Of a stretch of DNA of 64,000 bases, positions 1 through 11,110 are shown piece after piece. The notes below the pieces were generated by a model that was not told the DNA's origin, made no database searches, and saw only the letters and a program-made list of their open reading frames with translations. Source of the DNA: Perilla frutescens. Taxonomy: Eukaryota > Streptophyta > Magnoliopsida > Lamiales > Lamiaceae. Location: positions 49,088,183-49,152,182 of the forward strand of contig BRKX01000011.1 of NCBI GenBank assembly GCA_026008535.1, given 5' to 3'. The translations under genes were made by a program, and so were the position numbers. The first letter of the stretch is position 1; the number at the start of each line of letters is the position of its first letter.

Positions 1-690
1 TATATAATATCAAGTTCGTGACATTTTCTTTTACATCAGAGAGATTAGAGCTAACAATTCATGTTTCGTGTTGATGATAATTATAAGTACGGATGATACA
101 TATATGATACGGCAACACATTTGTCATGAATATGAAAAATCTCGTGTTAATATAATAATATGATACACCACAGGCATGGATTTTTCATGCTGACACGATA
201 CCAAATAAATATAAAAATAAATTATATATTTGTTGATACTATTAATAAATACTAAAATGTATTCATAATTATTTAAAATTTATAAATTTTGCGCCACCAA
301 CCCATGGCTGTCAAATATGTAATAACAAAAGTATCAAGTAACATGTTAGTAATTTTTATTATTGTGTTGAGCCGATGTAATAAGAATCCGAGACGGCAAT
401 TTTTTAAATAAAAAAAATAGATGCAAATTGATGATTTATTTTGAAACTTGTTAGTAATTGTTTTGAAATTAAAGGCCTCATAATTTTGACTGAGTCCCAA
501 AAAATCTTCCAAGTTTATGAGAGAACAACACACTACTGGACGGCCAACCTGTGGCGCGGGGTTGGGGTGAGAGAGAGAGAGAGAGAGAGAGAGACCACTG
601 CGAATATAACACTTTTCTTTTTTCTAGAATATAATTTTGTGAAATTGAAATTTCTCATAAATATTTAAAATTCGCCAAAGAACCCTAACC
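1..690. other. AT-rich intergenic DNA and leader of the OSCA-like gene
   Basis: No coding region is visible before the channel gene. A GA microsatellite lies at about 572-592 and a telo-box-like AACCCTAA at about 681-688, both common in plant promoters and leaders. The transcription start cannot be placed from sequence alone. Confidence 0.5.
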
Positions 691-787
691 CTCGGATGAA
701 TTGCAAAATCAGAATTCAATCTGTATCGAATTCCGGTCGTTCAATTCCCGATTCAGAAGCGCTGAATTCCCGCTTCTCCTCATCCCG

Positions 788-3268
788 ATGGACCCCCCGC
801 TCTCACCGCCGTATATGGCAAACGTCACCTCCTCGCCGCCGCCTTCCTCCGCCCCCGGCGACGGAGACGACGCCTGGTACGGCAACATCCAGTACCTCCT
901 CAACATCTCTGCTATCGGAGCCCTCACCTGCCTCCTGATCTTCGTCTTCGTCAAACTGCGCAGCGATCACCGCCGCGTCCCGGGCCCCACGGCCATCGCC
1001 TCCAAGCTTCTCGCCGTCTGGAACGCCACCAGCCGCGAGATTTCGCATCATTGCGGCGCGGACGCCGCCCAGTTTCTCCTTATCGAAGGCGGCAGCTCCG
1101 CTATTCTCCTCTTCCTCGCCGGCCTCGCCGTCGTCGTCTTGCTTCCCGTTAATATTTACGCCGGGAATGCACCGATTTCGGATGAATTTTCCAAGACTAC
1201 GATAAATCATATTGATAAAGGTTCGCCTTTGCTTTGGGTGCACTTCGTTTTTGTTATTGTGGTTGTTTTTTTGGTGCATTATGGCATAAACCTGATTGAA
1301 AGGAGATTGCGAATTACCCGTTTTCGGGATGGGAACGGGAATCCGGGCGAGCCGAGTGCCAATTCGAGCGCCATTTTCACCATTATGGTTCATGGTGTTC
1401 CCAAAACTCTAGGGTTTGATAAGACTCCACTGGTTGAGTATTTTCAGCATAGGTATCCGGGTAAGATTTATAGAGTGGTTGTGCCGATGGATTTGTGTGC
1501 ATTGGATGATTTAGCTACCGAGTTGGTGAAGGTGAGGGAGAATATCACAAAGTTGGTGGCAAAAATTGAATCCAGGGGGTTGCAAGATGAGGGTGATGAC
1601 GTCGATTATGCAAGGGAGGAGAGGGGTTTCTGGGCCAGGTTGACTCTTCTCTGGAGGAGAGTGAAGGATTTGTGGTACAGAGCTGCTCATGAGTTGGGTT
1701 TTTCAGATGAGGAGAGGCTGAGGAAGTTGCAAGAGTTGAGAGCTGATCTTGAGATGGAGATGGCAGCTTACAAAGATGGACGAGCAAGGGGTGCCGGAGT
1801 TGCTTTTGTGGTGTTTAAGGACGTTTACACTGCCAATAAGGCAGTTCAGGATTTCCGAAACGAGAAGAGAAAGCGGGTTGGGAGGTTCTTTTCTTTAATG
1901 GAGTTGCAACTACAGAGAAACCAATGGAAGGTGGAGAGAGCTCCATTAGCCAGTGATATTTATTGGAATCATTTGGGATCGTCAAAGCTCTCACTGAAAT
2001 TACGAAGAGTTCTTGTCAACAGTTGCCTTCTACTGATGCTTCTGTTCTTCAGCTCTCCGCTTGCAGTGATTAGTGCCATCAAGAGTGCGGCTAGGATTAT
2101 CAATGCGGAAGCAATAGATAATGCTCAGTTGTGGTTGACTTGGTTGCAAAGCTCTAGCTGGATAGCTACTATAATATTTCAGTTTCTGCCTAATGTCATT
2201 GTTTTCGTGAGCATGTACATAGTGATACCATCGGCGCTCTCCTACCTTTCCAAGTTTGAACGTCATCTTACAGTTTCCAGGGAGCAACGAGCTGCATTAT
2301 TGAAGATGGTTTGCTTTTTTCTGGTTAACCTTATTCTCCTGAGGGCTCTGGTTGAGTCGTCACTAGAAGGTGCAATTCTAAAAATGAGCAGGTGTTATTT
2401 GGACGGGGAAGATTGCAAACGAATTGAACAATATCTGAGTGCTTCATTCTTGTCAAGATCATGCCTGACCTCGCTTGCATTTCTCATCACAAGCACTTTC
2501 TTGGGAATATCTTATGACCTACTGGCTCCAATACCCTGGATCAAAAACAAGCTACGAAGATTCCAAAAGAATGACATGCTGCAGCTGGTACCCGAACGAA
2601 GTGAGGACTACCCCTTACAACATCACGACGTTGATAGCCTGCAGAGACCTCTGATATCAGAAAGGGTATCCGAGGTCATGGTTGGCAATAATGTGTTCTC
2701 AAATGGTTCCACTCCGACCTCCCCGACTACAGTAGATTTTTCCGGGCAGGATTTGTCTGAATATCCTCCAGTCAGCAGCCGAACATCTCCAGTGCCCAGA
2801 CAGACATTTGATTTTGCTCAATATTATGCATTCAACCTCACAATATTTGCCCTGACGTTGATCTACTCTTCATTCTCGCCTCTTGTGGTTCCAGTTGGAG
2901 CAATTTACTTCGGGTGTAGATATGTGGTTGATAAATACAACTTCCTATTTGTGTATAGAGTTCGAGGTTTCCCTGCTGGCAACGATGGAAGGTTGATGGA
3001 TACAGTGCTGGGTACCATGAGGTTTTGCGTGGACTTGTTCCTGCTTTCGATGCTTTTGTTCTTTACGATACATGGGGACTCCACGAAGCTCCAAGCGATA
3101 TTCACCCTTGGGTTGTTTGTGATGTATAAACTTTTGCCTTCTGATCCGGAGGGTTTCCAGCCTGGTTCATTGCAGGGCATTCAGAGTGTCGAAAATGTAA
3201 TCAATGGATCCCTCGACTATGAGGCTTTTTCACGGCCTTCATTCGAGTGGGATACTTACAATTCATGA
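788..3268 (+). CDS. OSCA4.1: OSCA/CSC1-like hyperosmolality-gated cation channel, OSCA4.1-like
   Basis: Single-exon gene of 826 residues, close to the roughly 800 usual for plant CSC1-like proteins. The family forms dimeric Ca2+-permeable channels opened by osmotic or mechanical stress, in plasma or endomembranes. Visible layout: a hydrophobic helix near residues 34-55 (N-terminal RSN1_TM-type region), two more helices near 102-125 and 147-166, a long charged cytosolic region (about 170-400, PHM7_cyt-type), then a multi-helix block with the family-typical NVIVFVSMYIVIPSALSYLS and FSPLVVPVGAIYF stretches (RSN1_7TM/DUF221). The reading frame is open upstream to 701, but only by a TTG; the first in-frame ATG is 788, followed by a Pro/Ser-rich N-terminus. 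An out-of-frame ATG at 696 opens an 80-codon frame overlapping this start. The 5' third is GC-rich relative to the rest. Lack of introns fits the OSCA4 branch (At4g35870) as I recall it; the exact orthologue is inferred. Confidence 0.9.
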   Translation: MDPPLSPPYMANVTSSPPPSSAPGDGDDAWYGNIQYLLNISAIGALTCLLIFVFVKLRSDHRRVPGPTAIASKLLAVWNATSREISHHCGADAAQFLLIEGGSSAILLFLAGLAVVVLLPVNIYAGNAPISDEFSKTTINHIDKGSPLLWVHFVFVIVVVFLVHYGINLIERRLRITRFRDGNGNPGEPSANSSAIFTIMVHGVPKTLGFDKTPLVEYFQHRYPGKIYRVVVPMDLCALDDLATELVKVRENITKLVAKIESRGLQDEGDDVDYAREERGFWARLTLLWRRVKDLWYRAAHELGFSDEERLRKLQELRADLEMEMAAYKDGRARGAGVAFVVFKDVYTANKAVQDFRNEKRKRVGRFFSLMELQLQRNQWKVERAPLASDIYWNHLGSSKLSLKLRRVLVNSCLLLMLLFFSSPLAVISAIKSAARIINAEAIDNAQLWLTWLQSSSWIATIIFQFLPNVIVFVSMYIVIPSALSYLSKFERHLTVSREQRAALLKMVCFFLVNLILLRALVESSLEGAILKMSRCYLDGEDCKRIEQYLSASFLSRSCLTSLAFLITSTFLGISYDLLAPIPWIKNKLRRFQKNDMLQLVPERSEDYPLQHHDVDSLQRPLISERVSEVMVGNNVFSNGSTPTSPTTVDFSGQDLSEYPPVSSRTSPVPRQTFDFAQYYAFNLTIFALTLIYSSFSPLVVPVGAIYFGCRYVVDKYNFLFVYRVRGFPAGNDGRLMDTVLGTMRFCVDLFLLSMLLFFTIHGDSTKLQAIFTLGLFVMYKLLPSDPEGFQPGSLQGIQSVENVINGSLDYEAFSRPSFEWDTYNS

Positions 3269-3306
3269 TCTTGTATCTAACTCGGTTAAATTCATTCTTT
3301 TCGTTG

Positions 3307-3351
<45 letters not shown>

Positions 3352-3599
3352 ATATGGATGTGTGTAGTATGAATTTCCTGACCTTCACCAACAATTTACC
3401 TCTGCTTCGAACAGATGGTTTCCTAATAATCAGCATTGAAATGCAGTTGTATCTTTTTCAAGCTTTCGAAGGTATGCATAATTAGAAGTGTCGATGCCTT
3501 TGATTGCATGAAAATCCAAATCATCATTCAAGTCCAATGAAATACTAGGTGGTGGTGTATATTTAGTGTAAATAAATGTGAGAACCAAGTGTTTTGGTC

Positions 3600-3651
<52 letters not shown>

Positions 3652-4059
3652 GAGAGAGGAGTAAATAAGAGAATGTATTTTATGTTTAGTAGATGATGGT
3701 AAAAGATCCCATCTATTTATAAATTATAATAGGTAGCAAAGTTAAGCCTCGAGTTCGAGCAGATCATCCTTGGTTACATAGCATCGAATGACCCATGAAA
3801 AAGTATCAGCAATCTGATATGATACAACCAACCCTAACATCAAGACTACATCTATTGATAAAATTAACTGATCAACCAACTCACATTTATCATTTATCGA
3901 TTTAGAAGATGGGCGTCATGTTCTCAAGAAAATACACAAGGAAGAGATCAATGCTTTCTGATTTAAGTTCACGGCTGTGCTGGTCCTGGTGCATTCATAT
4001 TGACGTTTTTCTTTGCAATGGCTCCAAGTCGAAGACTTACTCATATCACACCTGCACAG
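3269..4059. other. Tail-to-tail spacer between channel and protease genes
   Basis: Contains the 3' ends of both convergent genes, the CT repeat, and a second purine microsatellite, (GA)n at about 3603-3660. No other gene is seen. Confidence 0.6.
3308..3348. repeat. CT microsatellite in the 3' UTR of the OSCA-like gene
   Basis: About 20 uninterrupted TC units starting roughly 40 bases after the stop codon. Probably transcribed and likely polymorphic in length. Confidence 0.9.
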
Positions 4060-7000
4060 TCATTCTTCAGAATCACTAAGAGTCGAGACTTCTTCGTCTT
4101 CGCTACTTTGAAAGCCAAGTGCCTCCAGTTTGCCATAGAACCCCTTTAATTGTTTCCTGGTGAACCAGTTCTCTGTCATCTACAATGCAGTGTACGCAAC
4201 AAAAGGTGAATACTGATTAGCTAGAAACACTGCTTCGTTGGAGCATAATGGGAAGAAGTTTGAGGAATAGGTTAACTTACAAAGTAAGGGTAGCCATCAT
4301 AAATACTAAAATTTTCAGGAGCACCCTCTAAGAACAGATAAATATAATACAGAACAAAAATACCACAGTCCGTGAAATTTATCTGCTGCGGAACCTGCCA
4401 AGTTATTTTAGCCGATCAAAGAGAGCATGATTCAGGTAAGACACAAACAATAAGAATGACCAATTAAGATCGATGAAGAATGATACTACCTTAGGAACCA
4501 AAAGAGGAATTTTTTCAACCATCTCCTTGCTCTCGGGTCTACCTTCTGTTTCGAATATCTCCAAGACAAATCTGAAATAAAAGCAAGTAAAATTATTGAT
4601 AGATTAGTTGAGCGAGGAGTGTAGAATATATTTAAGTGCCATTCATTACTCAAAAGTACCTTCTTATTAGAGGTTCAAGTTCCGGCAAAGAGCTATATGC
4701 ATGCAGCGAGTCCAGCAACAACATACAGGGAGTTCTGGTTCTTGAGTCTAGGCTCTCACCCAAGTGACAAAAAATCAATAGATACCAGTGAGACCTAATG
4801 AAAGTTGCACATTGATTAGCGGACATCAATCACAAGAAGATACTTTGGTACACTTTGGAAACAAATACATACCACATGAGGATAGGGACAAAGACATATT
4901 TTTTTGAGAATATGTTCAGCCTCTTAATCCAACCCAACACCTTTTCTCTAGAATGTTCCAGACTGTACATATTGAAAAAGAAACACGCCATATATGTACA
5001 CATCTCCTTTCTCTCTTCCGGTGATTCACTCCACATATTCCTGCAAAATAACCAAATGTATCCTCTTATCAATATGCTGGAATTATTTGCATCTACCTCC
5101 CTTGAGGTATTACACTTTGGCAAGTCTTCCCCTGAGATACTGAATAGAGGATTCATCGGTGTTATCAATTTCTAAAAATTTAAGTGTGTTCTACCGTTTA
5201 CAAAAAATTATCTTTTTATCCATCAAAATTCTCCCGTGTTCTTTGTTCCCCTTTCTTATCTTCATGTTTTACCTTAAATATAGCAAAATACATAAATTTT
5301 AGAGATAAGAAAGGGGAACAGAGAACACGGGATAATTTTGATGGATAAGCTTTCAACTTTTAGAGATCATGGTGCCATCATCTCCCCGACCGCCGCCACC
5401 AGTTTACTCTCCACCTCGTCCACCACTGCCATCAGTAAGCTTTCAACTTTTACAAGAAAAAAATATAAGCAATGTTTCAGCCAATGGCCATTAATATCTG
5501 TCGGGGTAAGGGCCTTTTTGCACCCAAAAGAACATCAGGGAGAATTTACTCATTCGGGTAAACGTGGAGCAGGTTATTCGCACCTTTATCCCTAATTATA
5601 TTTACAACACCCTAAAGTTCCTTTTTTTCTGCAGTTAACCCTAAAAAGAATTAGACCTTCCTAGCCCCTAGGTATGGGAACCTTTATGGTTGAATTGAAA
5701 AATGAGGAACATGGATAAGAGTCTTAAGGAAAGAAAGAGTTTGAAAAATGATTACATTAAACTTTCCAGCTGAGTCTAGAATCTACCCCCTAATGTCACC
5801 CTCACTCTCATCAAGCTTAACATTCTCGAATTGTCCAAGCAAAGAACATAGTTCTTACATTTCTGATACTCAAATATTATGATAAAAATGAAAATCCAAG
5901 GAAGTGAATAAAGAAGAATGTGTACTATAATTTAAAGAAACAAAAGAATTAATGGGTATGTGATACTCAGATGAGATTCTTGAGACTGAAAAAGTTTCCT
6001 TACCCACCCAAACATCTTCCCAAACCACACTCATTCCTTTAATGCAAGGGAAGACACAAAGTTATAAAGTCTACCTGAAGAAATGCAAAAAGAACTGTTA
6101 AATATCCCACATTGGTTGGGGAAAGTGGCACGTGCCACTTATTAAGATGAGGGCAATCCTCCCCTTACAAGCCGGTTTTGAGAGGGTAAGTTATGCCCGA
6201 TATCCATTTCTATTTTCTAATATGGTACCAAAGCCAACCCCAATTTCAATGCTGGGGCCCCCAATATCGAGTTCTCAACGATTTGTGGCTTAGTTCCACG
6301 CTGCGCGTGAGGGGGCGTGTTAAATATCCCACATTGGTTGGGGAAAGTGGCATGTGCCACTTTCTCGATTATACTCCTTTTTTAATTAAAGACTAACATC
6401 TAGTATATTAAATAATTTTGAATTGACCTAATATTTTATTCATCTACCATTGTATACTTTATGAATTAGTATTTTATCTATAAAGAATCGCTTATTTTAC
6501 TTTCATGAAAAAAGCACACGCACGTCATTGCAAACTTGCTATTTTTATTTTATTCCCTGTGTTCTCTATTTATTTAAGAAAAGAAAGAAAATAAATAGAA
6601 AATATGCTTTTAGCCACCAGGTAATTCAGAAAATAAAGTTTTATATCAATAAATCTTACTGAAAACAATGGTCGAATAATGCATCTGTCAATCGTTTTGG
6701 AAGTATCGACACGATTGAGGCGGCCTTGGTAATCCTCTTTGATTGTCTATGAGAACCTGGTATAGATCTTTGCGTATGCTTGCTCTTTAGGCATACGTGT
6801 GGATTTGGGTGATCCTCAGCAATCATATCTCTGGAAACACCATCTGTTACGTATACCATTTAATCTTGTTTAGAATCTCAGGAGGTGGAGCGCATTAGGA
6901 CATTTATAATATACTATAAAAACAATAAATCAACAACAAAGGGTTTATTGGACAAAATTGTCAGCTCATAACCTGTCAGGTGCCTGCAATGGAAAGTATT

Positions 7001-9659
7001 GCTTCCACAATTTGACAGTTTCATCTCAAGTAGCGGCAGCTTTTCACGCTCCCATAATAAAAAGTTTGGCCCAAAAGTCTTCACATGCATTCATTCTATT
7101 TTAATGCCATAAGTTGGCATTCCAAGCCAAAATTTACTGTCCAACTTTAAAGTTCCTCAGGTACAGAAAATTTCTTAATTAAGATCAATTGAATGGATTC
7201 GAGTACTGACTGTAAGGCCAACATCTCTGCTATGAATTTATTCCATAAGCTAGTATAAATGTATAATCATTAAATTTTTCCAACAACTCAACAAATTTAA
7301 TAATCTAATGCAATATCACACCTCTACTCAGAGATAACAAAACAATATTTTAAAGTGTAATCATGTATCAGTGATCAGAACCTTTTTCTTAGTATTTTAT
7401 ATAACTTCTCAAAAGACATGATTTTTGATACTGAGGTCAAGCAGATGAACCAAGAGATCTATTTCCAAAATTGATCAAGCTAAATTATAGAGCAGTTATT
7501 AAAGGTGCACAAGTGCACCTATTCACAAGGCAAAAGCTTTCGCCTCCTTTTAAGGCCCAGAGTGCAGAACTCGAACAAGACCACCCATTGGCTGCACCTT
7601 GTGCCCATTCTTAAAGACCAAGGCACAGTAGAGGCCTGCTGCCTGATCAGCACCTGCCACTGTTTTTATTTTCTGCTGTCCCTTCTTCCTTTCGGCTTTT
7701 CTATTCTAATGCCACTGGTATTGCTTTTTTGGTTCTCTCCCTTCTTCCTCTTCTCTTCCTTCTTGTGTTTCTTTCCTCCATTCATCTTGTTGGTTTTTCA
7801 TAGTTTTCTTTTTCAACACTAGATATTCTTAGTCTAGTATTTTGTTATTGTAAAAGCCATCATAATTTTTGTCGACCTTATAAACATTCAATAGAATTCT
7901 ATACAAGAATTCTGTATAGTATTGTCAGAAAATTTAGTAATCCTTAGTAGTAACTTTAAAATTAACAGTAGGCTCTTTAACCCATTTTTATATAATAGTT
8001 ACCATTATTAGTTATATAAATTAGCATTTCAGGCCTCAACTTGTATCTAGGGGCTCAAGCCTTTGGTTGCTCATAATATGCAACTCTGTACAGGCTCGAA
8101 CCAGCAAATAGAGTATGCCAAATAGATTTTCCCTGTTAGGCATTTAGAAAGCAGAAACTGGAATAACATCCATACCAGGACAGCTACAAACTTTTAATTT
8201 TTAAATAAAAAAATCAACACAGAACAACTCATGCAAAACCAAAAATTAAGTTCATGCACACAAAAAAGATAACTAAAAAAAGCATAAATGGGTATGCAAA
8301 AGCAGATCTCCAAATCATACAGTCCACAAATAAAGCAACATCGAGCTCCAAAAGGTTTAGGTTATCATGAAACAAAAGCTGCCATGAACAACTGTTTCCA
8401 TCCAGATTCTGGCTTTTGAAAACAATTCTGATTTTCATTAAGTATTTTCGAAAAATAAACAAGGGAATCCACACCAAAAACATATAGTTGGGAGCACAAG
8501 AAGCAAGGAGATAGAGAGAAGATAAAAGGTGTACTGCACAGATCGAAATGTAGAAGTGTAGGCTTGAAATGGTAGACTTATATTTACCTGAAATGCAGGA
8601 GGAAATCTTGGTGTAAAAATCTACAGGCTTCTCTTTGAGGAACCTTCTACAGTACATTAATCTAATCTCCTCTGTTTCTGTTTTGCTTCCCTTGAGACTT
8701 ACCTGTGAGACATCGTAAGTATTAATAATTCTCCTTGATTGACTTTGAGAAACAGAATCAGTAGAAACAAGTTGTCATTCGCTTGGATCATATCTTGACT
8801 TGCATCTCTTTTTCACGTACATAAAAATCTGCCTCTCCTTGACAATTCATTTTCTAAAATAGCCATCAGTTTTGTACACCAATTAATCTTAACCCCACGA
8901 ATCAGAACTACATTTGGTTATTTATAATTAGACAATAGAATCAATACATCAAGGGAAAACAAAGACCGAAACTGTCAAACTGTAAAAATCTTTCCCTTCA
9001 ATATCTCAAAAAATAAACCTAGGCGAAAAAGGTATACATTAATACAAAAATATCCAGCTGCCTGCAGTAGAAAGTATACCTTCTATTTAGGAAATGCCAT
9101 ATCAATGGTATTTTGTGATTATCATGCATTCTACGCCCTTGCAAGGCCCAACAACAGCTTGGCACAATGAATACCGTCTCAATCCTCTGGCAATTCATGA
9201 AATGAGACACTCATAAAGGTATCTAATCACTAAGTGAGATCCGCATCTCCTCATGAACACAATTTGGAATCACTTCTGTACTAGCAAGACACTCAAATTT
9301 ATTATGAAGAAATCACGTTTAACCGATTGCATCCCATCCCACATTCCTTAATCGGAACACTGGATCTAACCCAAGCATTCCACATAAAAATTATAGCAAA
9401 ATAGCACCCTTGGAGCTTGTGGAAGCTCCTTTGCCAGAATATGATGAGAAAATCCAAAATAGTCCTATTGCATTCATTTACACTGTAGCCCTACTTATAG
9501 TTCAATTTCGAAAACCCTAATCACATAAAGAAAGGTAACAAACGCTCTGGTAAAACAACAAAGATCCTAACTTACCTCATAGTCTCGGAGTTTGGCTGGC
9601 GCACGACGTTCACGCTGTGAACGCATTCTTCCCTTAATCGTAGTAGTCGCATCAGCCAT
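4060..9659 (-). CDS. ULP1-type SUMO protease (peptidase C48), eight exons
   Basis: Exons on the minus strand, from the start codon: 9659-9576, 8702-8588, 6843-6660, 5040-4873, 4794-4660, 4571-4490, 4394-4281, 4179-4060. All borders are GT..AG and phases fit, giving 333 residues. The C48 family cleaves SUMO precursors and SUMO-substrate isopeptide bonds. The catalytic triad is complete: His186 in SHWYLLIFCHLGE, Asp212 in CMLLLDS, Cys266 in TDCGIFVLYY, with the oxyanion Gln260 six residues before Cys. A basic N-terminal region leads to KAASIVSILPKRLTDALFDH, typical of short plant ULPs; the C-terminus is acidic and Ser-rich. Its size and motifs recall the plant FUG1 class (At3g48480), but I cannot separate that from other ULP groups. 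A noncoding leader exon probably lies near 9869-9930, joined to about 9687. The 1.6-kb intron 5041-6659 carries a TRIM retrotransposon. Confidence 0.88.
5220..5340. repeat. Small inverted repeat in the large protease intron
   Basis: The segment around 5218-5263 (ATCAAAATTCTCCCGTGTTC then CCCTTTCTTATC) returns inverted at 5306-5343 (GATAAGAAAGGGG then GAACACGGGATAATTTTGAT). The two arms could pair as a hairpin with a loop of roughly 40 bases. Probably a remnant MITE. Confidence 0.6.
6096..6369 (+). mobile_element. Truncated TRIM retrotransposon in an intron of the ULP gene
   Basis: A 5' LTR (6096-6222) begins TGTTAAATATCCCACATTGG and contains the CTTACAAGCCGGTTTTG block common to plant TRIM LTRs. 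It is followed directly by a primer-binding site resembling the initiator tRNA-Met complement (TGGTACCAAAGCC, 6223-6235). After only about 80 internal bases comes a G-rich polypurine tract (6308-6317) and a second LTR start at 6318. The 3' LTR matches the 5' LTR for about 45 bases with one difference, then stops, so it is truncated. The element carries no genes. It lies in an intron antisense to the host gene, so the coding exons are intact. Confidence 0.82.
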
Positions 9660-9960
9660 ACAACTCCAACAGCTAATTTCTCGCACCTACAAACACACAA
9701 ACAATTTCACAAGATTCAAGCGCAAAAATCAGCGCCAGCAGAAATGATCAGCTCCGAAGAAAAACAAAAACATCAACATAAACATGAAAGCCCAGTAAAA
9801 CAGCGTCAGTGATTGCAAAGAAACATAAACGAGGTGTTGGAAATGGAGATTTGAATTTGTTTGTTACCTGAAGATATGATTGAGTTCTTCGTCGGAAAAT
9901 GAAGAGGTCTCACTCTCTCCACTTTCTTTAAAACGTTAATTTGGTCTCCATTTTTTTCGC
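9660..9960 (-). promoter_or_regulatory. Leader exon, leader intron and promoter side of the ULP gene
   Basis: Reading the minus strand, a likely acceptor (TTTGTAG then GTGCGAG) lies near 9688 and a likely donor (CTTCAG then GTAACAAAC) near 9868. This suggests a noncoding first exon of about 60 bases and a 180-base leader intron before the ATG at 9659. Confidence 0.5.
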
Positions 9961-10065
9961 TTCTCTTTTACATCCCACGACACGGATAGGAAAATTCTAA
10001 TATAAGGGATGCATTCCTGTTTACAATTCCATTCGATAAAATAATTTTAATTCCGAATCTTAATC

Positions 10066-11110
10066 TTAATCTTAATATATATAAAGACAAGAAGTTATAC
10101 TAAAAATAGTAACCCGGTTTCCCGCCAAAAATACATTACCAGAAATAGAAATCTTAATATAAAATTGAAATAATAATTAAAATATTAATATATTAATATT
10201 TATTAACAAATCAATATCAATATTAAATATTAATTGGTGGTTTCATCAATCATTAAATTAATTGGTGGTTTCAGAATGAATAAATAATATTAGTGTTATA
10301 ATTAATTAATCTATTGTCTTTATATAAGATATATATAATGATTTATTTATAATTATATATATTAACATAATTAATAAAATGGAAATCTTAAAACGTCAAC
10401 ATAATTAGATATAGATATATAGATATATATTGACATAATATTAATCAATGCTAAAAACGTCAACTATTTAATTCTTTCTATAATTTTTATAAATTATAAA
10501 TCGGTTACATGGCGGGAGATGAGTGAGAACTTTTAATGTAATGATTTGAATAAGCTTTAATGTAATTAAATGTAATTATTTAAAGATGAGATTTGATTGG
10601 GATAAATTTTAATGTAATCAAGGTTTTCAATAGTATAAATATCCTATAAAGGTGTACATCAAAATCACTATAATTTTATTTCATTTTTATTTCATTTCTT
10701 TGATTATTCATTATCCGATAAAATATGAATATTTTTCAAACATGTGTCAATCATGTTGGTCATTTGAATAAAATATTAGTTTTAAAACTTCGAGTTGTTA
10801 GGATTATCGAAATTCCACACAAGAGTGATTTAGAAATCGTCTTCCATGATCGTGAATGCGTTAGAATCAGTGGCACTGTACGGAAGAAAGATATCGATAG
10901 GCTAAAAATCGATATTAATGAACATGCCGTATATGCCTTTCAATATTTTATGATTGTACCTAACATCGGAACACTGAAAAAAACCAATCACAACTTCAAA
11001 TTCTACACAACAGATTCAACTCGTATATATAAAAGCGAATAGTTATACTATAAATAGTAACCCCAATTTCCCTCCTAAACACACTTGCTAAAAACAGAAA
11101 CAACACCAAT
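10066..11110 (+). mobile_element. Helitron-like 5' ends flanking an RPA-like ORF
   Basis: Two related segments begin with the A|TC..TATATATAAA signature of plant Helitron 5' ends: about 10073 (AAGTTATACTAAAAATAGTA) and about 11022 (TAGTTATACTATAAATAGTA), each followed by a TTTCCC-type block. A third relative ends at 55754 on the minus strand. The two plus-strand ends are about 950 bases apart and bracket the OB-fold ORF at 10725, suggesting that one Helitron inserted into, or was copied next to, another. Confidence 0.5.
10725..11042 (+). CDS. Replication protein A-like OB-fold fragment (DUF223-like), probably Helitron-derived
   Basis: A 105-codon frame with the pattern LKLRVVRIIEIPHKSD, then IVFHDRECVRISGTVRKKDI and VYAFQYFMIVPN. 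This resembles the first OB fold of plant RPA70-like proteins found as free genes and as passengers in Helitrons. A full RPA1 has several OB folds; here only one is present, so the product is truncated or the ORF is a fragment. The stop codon lies within sequence resembling a second Helitron 5' end, so the C-terminal residues may derive from that insertion. Upstream, a TATAAATATCCTATAAAGG stretch at about 10635 could serve as a TATA region. Family assignment is from pattern recognition only. Confidence 0.5.
   Translation: MNIFQTCVNHVGHLNKILVLKLRVVRIIEIPHKSDLEIVFHDRECVRISGTVRKKDIDRLKIDINEHAVYAFQYFMIVPNIGTLKKTNHNFKFYTTDSTRIYKSE

Noticed and set aside
701..787. Upstream extension of the channel ORF from 701
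   Set aside because: It starts with TTG, not ATG; plant nuclear genes rarely use it, and the added residues lack family similarity. The first in-frame ATG is 788.
803..1393. 196-codon frame on the minus strand under the channel gene
   Set aside because: Antisense shadow of a GC-rich coding exon with low-complexity Gly/Arg composition.
7505..7822. 105-codon hydrophobic frame within the ULP gene span
   Set aside because: It lies in an intron on the opposite strand, is Phe/Leu-rich from T-rich DNA, and shows no family motif.
8229..8657. 142-codon minus-strand frame
   Set aside because: Its first part is exon 2 of the ULP gene; the rest reads past the GTAAATA donor into the intron.
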